Below, one piece after another: positions 63,926-64,000 of a stretch of 64,000 nucleotides of DNA (its first letter is position 1; the number at the start of each line of letters is the position of its first letter). The position numbers and the translations under genes are program-made. This stretch comes from DATBAX01 sp963762965. Its GTDB lineage: Bacteria; Acidobacteriota; Terriglobia; Terriglobales; Acidobacteriaceae. The notes beneath the pieces were generated by a model that did not search any database, was not told where the DNA came from, and saw only the letters and a program-made list of their open reading frames with translations. The stretch is from positions 2,418,001 through 2,482,000 of the forward strand of contig CAVXME010000001.1 in assembly GCA_963762965.1 (NCBI GenBank), read 5' to 3'.

Positions 63926-64000
63926 ATGGCTAGACTGCCCGATCCCCGCATCCGCGAAAAGCTCCGCGATCAAGCCGTCGATTACGTCCTCTCTCACGGG
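63926..64000 (+). CDS. TetR-family regulator, 5' part only
   Basis: Only the first 25 codons are in the window: MARLPDPRIREKLRDQAVDY, then VLSHG. This matches the first helix of TetR N-terminal domains. AGGGAG lies upstream. The gene runs off the right edge. It likely represses itself and the divergent SnoaL-like gene through the palindrome at 63888-63903. Confidence 0.7.
   Translation, partial: MARLPDPRIREKLRDQAVDYVLSHG

Overview
This 64 kb window is a dense stretch (genes on both strands, short gaps, moderately high GC) of a Gram-negative bacterial chromosome. It fits an acidobacterium of the Terriglobia / Candidatus Koribacter type best. The support is the PilMNOPQ type IV pilus operon, a signal-peptide-bearing secretin and OmpA-family protein, an HspR-type heat-shock repressor together with dnaK/dnaJ, several NtrC-type two-component systems, and many families of dispersed palindromic intergenic repeats. 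The assignment rests on my knowledge of gene content, not on a search.

Layout. 0-5 kb: a zinc-finger hypothetical gene, two parS/NBS-like palindromes, aqpZ, an exported M20 amidohydrolase, a PaiB-like protein and DoxX. 5-10.8 kb: a helix-turn-helix gene and pilM-pilN-pilO-pilP-pilQ, closed by a strong terminator. 10.9-14.1 kb: M24 aminopeptidase, accB and accC. 14.1-15.4 kb: a small low-GC island (GIY-YIG-like protein plus a Cys-rich protein) bracketed by inverted repeat arms. 15.5-22.2 kb: thiE, two APC permeases, nnrE-nnrD interrupted by a frameshift, a PilZ-like gene and tsaE. 22.3-28.1 kb: fabI, an MFS exporter, a membrane glycosyltransferase, a TPR protein and a Pro/Lys-rich exported protein.

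28.1-39.6 kb is a signalling and envelope block. It holds a membrane sensor kinase with a sigma-54 activator, an OmpA/Ig-like outer-membrane protein, an unusual TAXI-type binding protein with three tandem copies of one module fused to a membrane domain, a soluble kinase with a second sigma-54 activator, and a degenerate receiver/DHp-like protein. 39.6-47.0 kb: small hypothetical genes, a sodium/solute symporter, rnhB, a tandem PilZ gene, and the translation operon rpsP-khpA-rimM-trmD-rplS, with trmD probably frameshifted at its 3' end. 47.3-53.4 kb: a His-rich exported peptide, ppc, a peroxiredoxin-like gene, DUF302, an exported protein and ffh.

53.5-64 kb: an HDAC-family deacetylase, hspR, an APC permease, a cupin, dnaJ, an exported protein, dnaK with a near-consensus promoter overlapped by a HAIR-like site, three very small genes (one zinc ribbon, one Cys/His-rich peptide, one ParD-like orphan antitoxin), an exported SnoaL-like protein, and the start of a divergent TetR-type regulator with a perfect palindromic operator.

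Functionally the window joins housekeeping (fatty-acid initiation and elongation, translation, SRP, chaperones, metabolite repair, anaplerosis) with envelope and signalling functions. I saw no rRNA, tRNA, CRISPR array, prophage or transposase gene. The main mobile-like signal is the repeat families, which occupy most of the larger intergenic gaps.
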